Positions 60,201 to 64,000 of a stretch of DNA of 64,000 nt are shown here, in pieces (within the stretch, counting starts at the first letter, position 1; each line of letters opens with the position of its first letter). A model generated the notes under the pieces. The model was not told where the DNA came from. It worked only from the letters and a program-made list of their open reading frames with translations, and did not search any database. Made by a program: the position numbers and the translations under genes. This stretch comes from Sclerurus mexicanus (Eukaryota; Chordata; Aves; Passeriformes; Furnariidae): positions 775,295 to 839,294 of the forward strand of contig VWZF01003908.1 of assembly GCA_013396755.1 (NCBI GenBank). The letters are read 5' to 3'.

Positions 60201-63200
60201 TCGCTGGGACCTGAGCTTGCCCTTTAAGGCTTCCTTTAGGTGCCAAAAGAGCTCTACCCATGAGAGTCAGACCCTAAAAAGAGACAGAAAATCTCAGACA
60301 AAAGCTCTTCTTTAATAAAATAATCTTAGCCATGATCTTAGACGTGATAAACCTTTTCTGCCTGGGCCTGGCATTGCTGGCATCCACAGCCAGCCTTTCA
60401 GAACTCCCTGCTTGACACCTACACGTGTTTCCCAAGCTCAGAATGTGGGTGCAGGAGCCTGGAAGTCACAGCTGAGCTCCTCTGGACCCTGGGCAAAGGG
60501 AAATGTCATTCCCTACAGCCAAGTGCCACAGAGCTGGGAGAAGACTCCAGGAAAACCCCTGTGGATGACGGCCACGGTGGAGCAGCTTCATGGGGGGGAC
60601 AGGACACAACCACGGGCCTGAAGGAGACGCATTGTTTTATCTTTAATTATCTTCTCATTTCTCCAGGAGAAGGCCTGTGAACTCTGAGGTGCCTTTCTAA
60701 GGCAGTGGAGGGCTCAGCAGAGCTGCAGGCAAGCCCATGGCAGCTGGAGACACGGCTCTGGGGTGGTTCAGGATTCACACGCAGTTCCGGATATGAGGAT
60801 CAAATGCACCACACAATGAAATACATTTGTTAAGGAAATTGGCACTGCTAAAAAAGAAACACTCTGCGGAGAGCCAAGGAACATCTAAGGCTCCTTAACC
60901 CAATTAGCTAAACACTCTTCTGCCACTGCAGAAGAGAAAACAAAAACCACCTCCTGAAACTGAGCTGAGTGACTTTGGGGCAGAAAGCGAGTATCTTGAT
61001 AAAGTGTTGGTGTCTTTGCCTGCCAGAGCTATTAGCCAAGAGTCTGCTGAGTCTAGACAAAGGTTTGATTTTGAATTGAAAGGGGAATCATTTGCAGAGA
61101 GTAAAGCAATTTAGGTTTTGAAAAACAACCATGAATTTTTAACTATTAACCCAAAAGAGAGACAAGGAGCCTCTGCAGGCACATAAGGCTTTTAAATATT
61201 ACCCACTGCCACAGGAGGTCATTGAGATTGGAGTGATTTTAAGACCAGAGAGCTTCATTAGGCCAAACCATTTAATGTGCCCGAGGGCTGGAAGGAAGAG
61301 ATGAGATTGTTGGAGCTAGAGATGTGAAGGGAGAGTTCTGTACTCACATCATTTCCTGAAATCTGTGGTTCTGCTCCACATGATGCCAGCAACAAGCAGC
61401 AGCTGGCAGCCAGGGATGACAGAGGTGATGAGCACAAGGTACCAGCTTGTCCCTCTTCACGGCAAAGGAGACAGGGACCCTAAAGTTTGTTTCTTGGAGT
61501 GGATTCCAGACACGAAATGATTTCCCATTCAAGAACTTCTTCCTCACTGGGTTGGTTTCAAATAGAATCCTTTCATGGAGGGATACATCTCATTGCCAGG
61601 GTAAGTGTGCAGCCCCAGAGGATTCAATCTGTGCTCCCCCTCCCTGTGTGCAGCCCTGGGAAGGGGGGAAAGGCACCACAGCCTTCTGCCCGTCCCTCCC
61701 GAAGGAATGAGTGCAGTGCTCAGCCAGCTGGAGACCTGCACTTCAGGCTGATGTCAAGGAGAACAGCAGGGCGTAAATGATTTGGAGGCTCTGCACCCTT
61801 ATCCCAGCTTACCCTTGACACAACGGAAATGGTGACTAGGGAGGCTTTCCCTGCTCTCAGGACATCTTCAAGGGGACAGGCAGGTTGGAGATCCATAACC
61901 TTGAATCTTCATGACACAGAGAGCACCTGGGCTGGGGGCACAGACTGGTGGGAAATGACACATTGTCCCTGCAAAGCAGAGCACTCCAGTAGGAACCGTG
62001 ACTCTTCTCAAACAGTTTCTTCAGATGATTCTATGCATTGTAGAGAAAACCACTTTCTACCACACAGAGCTTTGCAAGCAAACCAAATGAAAGGCAAAGA
62101 CCTGTCTGAGGAGATGCTGACGGGACCCAGCGAAGCACCAACCCCATCTCAGCACAGGGATGGAGGGAACCTGAGTGCTGTGAGACCCATGAGCAGCAGA
62201 TCGTCTACTCCCTGCTGTAGAAAGGGGGCTCTGACTGGCATCGGCGTGCCAGCTGGGGGTCAGGCAGGCAGGCTGCCCTGGCAGGCTGTGTGTGAGGCTC
62301 TGCACCGACCCCACATGCTGCACGCCAGCTTGTAAAATTAGCACAGGGGCAGTTGTTTTCCTTCAAGCCCCATGGCAAAACGTCACAGGAGGCTGGAGAT
62401 GAGAGCAGGGCACAGAACAATGGGAACCCAATGAAATAATGAAGAAACAGTTTCTTCACCTTCTGTAGCTCTGTGTCATGCAGAGGAGCCCGAAGGCATC
62501 TGGTTTGATCTCGCTTTCCTAAAGCACGGATATGGTTTGACCGGCTCCTTTGGTGGCTTAATAACATCCAGTTGCTGTGCACCACATCGGTCAACATTTC
62601 TCAAAGCACGAACCGATGGGCAGAGGGGGAAACTGAGGCACTGGGAGGGGAGGGGACTGTGGTGACATCACCCCAGAGCGCGTCTGTACCCCCGGTCTGT
62701 GCCCTGTCCAACAGTGCCTTCTGGTGGAGAGAGAACATCTGTGCATGGGAAGGGGGTGGGCACAGGACTCTGGGACAGAACAAAAAAATAGCTGTTTAGG
62801 TCCAAACTGCTGTGGGCACATGACCTGACTCCTGTCCCCTAGGAATTGTTCTTCACTTGGCAACTGTGCTTTGCATGTTCAAGCCAGGCTGTTTGAGACA
62901 ACAAGGAGTGGCCCTGGCCTTTGAGGATCCCCGGTAATCAAGCCTCAGGAAGTCTTGGCTTCAGTAGCCACCAGCAGATCGAGCCACATGGCACTGCAAA
63001 GGTCACCACGGGGCAATGGGACAAATATACTTTTCGGAAGGCACAAGGCATTCAGTCTCTGCTTTTGTGTTCTCATGACAATGATTGTAATGACGCAGCT
63101 GGAGTGGGAAATGGCCCAGCATAAATCCATCCTGGCAACAATACTGTGTAACACAAACTGTAAAAGGAGGCAGGCTTGTTTAGGATAAGTGGGAGATAGT

Positions 63201-64000
63201 TATCTGGGTATTATTCCAAGGCCTCATCAGACACTACCCTGAGAAGCTCTGGGTTGTGTCACCTTGGCCCCACAGCGCACATATCCTCTACAGGAGAACA
63301 ATGCAGCAGGAGCCTCTTGGCCCATCTGAAGGCCTGGGAGGTGATTCTCCAAACAGGGAATGACATTGGCCAGCGTGTCTGCCACAGTCACTGACAGGGC
63401 TGTGCCAAGGAAGTGCAATGCCAGCTCCTCTGCCACGGGCAGCAGTGCTGGAGTCAGCCAAGACACGGTGATCTGCATCCATGGAAGAGAAGAGCAGAAG
63501 ACAAGGCAAGGAACAGCTCAGAAAAGTGTGACTTGAGATGGTGTAACCAGTGAAGAGGACATACTTCATCCAAAGGGAGCTGCAGAGCTGTGTAAGCCCC
63601 ATGTTCACATCTAAGAAAACTGAGGAAGTGGGTAGAGGCAAAGCAGCTGGGCAGTGGAGAGCTGGTCAAGAATTCATGGATGACATCTTCCACTGGAAAA
63701 GTCAATTATCCAAACCAGAAGCTTCCCCACCCTGAGAATGTAGCAGCATTGAAACAAAGGTGGTGGGAACAGCATTCTTGGTTCATGAGTGAACTTCGAC
63801 TCGGAAAAAACCCAGACTACAGTAGTTCCTAAGATGCTGCCTGGGAGAGGTGCTTGAGCTTCAGGAGACTCCAGTTTACAGCTTGTCTTCTCTCCCCCAG
63901 GAAAGCACCTGTTCCAGGGGATAGATGGGCCAGTTTGCTGTAAGGGGGCTTTTGTCCATCTGCCATCCCAGTACCTGTCAGCAAAGGCACTCGGAGTTTT
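57216..64000. other. Non-coding stretch, no gene seen
   Basis: No gene is recognised to the end of the window. The longest frames are 61829-62335 (plus, 168 codons) and 58422-58886 (plus, 154 codons), neither with known domains. T12 lies at 59042-59053. The block at about 61000-61270 is complex and AT-leaning, with GACAAAGGTTTGATTTTGA (TCF/LEF-like words), and could be regulatory. A donor-like AGG/GTAAGT is at about 61600. GGGGGAAACTGAGGCACTGG at about 62624-62643 is MIR-like but isolated. Confidence 0.6.
58279..58296. repeat. Perfect short palindrome (8+2+8)
   Basis: GTGACACT, GT, AGTGTCAC. The second arm also begins an 11-bp direct repeat of CACTGTAGTG. A small inverted and direct repeat combination, possibly a dimer-binding site, possibly chance. 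Confidence 0.5.

Noticed and set aside
61193..61262. Old CR1/L3-like words (CCACTGCCACAGGAGGTCAT)
   Set aside because: A short, uninterrupted match without the following consensus; could be chance.
62624..62645. MIR-like string GGGGGAAACTGAGGCACTGG
   Set aside because: About 20 bp only, with no continuation into the rest of the MIR core.
1..64000. CRISPR arrays, bacterial operons, tRNA or rRNA genes, endogenous retroviral genes
   Set aside because: Looked for regularly spaced repeats, ribosome-binding-site-led gene chains, tRNA box motifs and retroviral protein motifs; none found.

Overview
This window looks like vertebrate nuclear DNA, most likely from a bird. I base that on several CR1 LINE 3' ends (both strands, all 5'-truncated), almost no other recognisable interspersed repeat, one old MIR SINE, AT- and GA-rich low-complexity tracts, and a few isolated CpG islands. 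A crocodilian or turtle is possible but would normally carry a denser repeat load. There is no prokaryotic organisation, no CRISPR array, no operon, and no recognisable tRNA, rRNA or viral gene.

I find no protein-coding exon I can defend. Open frames reach about 210-280 codons, which is expected by chance in 64 kb of this composition. None shows a known domain, a run of in-phase exons with matching splice sites, or a start context supported by anything else. Several are antisense to CR1 3' ends and are certainly spurious. The window is best read as intergenic DNA or a very large intron.

Layout. 1-10 kb: unremarkable sequence with a degenerate tandem repeat (0.56 kb), an old palindromic MITE-like element (1.63 kb) and a CR1 end (5.7 kb). 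10.1-13.8 kb: a dense homeodomain-core cluster, a CR1 fragment and a real CpG island (13.3-13.77 kb). 14-23 kb: mostly featureless apart from an AT-rich stretch at 20.4-21.0 kb. 23.0-23.9 kb: two conserved-element-like blocks. 25-27 kb: a CR1 tip, the MIR, and a 186-bp long inverted repeat, which is the most interesting structure here. 30.3 kb: the longest CR1 piece. 32.7 kb: a second piece related to the 1.63-kb MITE. 35.1 kb: a short hairpin in AT-rich sequence. 41.6-42.1 and 51.9-52.25 kb: CpG-rich stretches. 44.1-44.5 kb: a regulatory-looking block. 46.75 and 50.3 kb: CR1 pieces. 56.85-57.2 kb: a CpG island holding a perfect MEF2/TATA-type motif. 58-64 kb: little that can be named.

The regulatory-looking blocks (10.1, 13.5, 23.1, 23.8, 35.2, 44.3 and 57.1 kb), set in repeat-poor non-coding DNA, fit the cis-regulatory territory of a developmental gene lying outside the window. 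That is inference; no alignment was possible. The main novelty candidate is the long hairpin at 26863-27048. Its arm differences would be G.U pairs in a minus-strand RNA but A.C mismatches in a plus-strand RNA.
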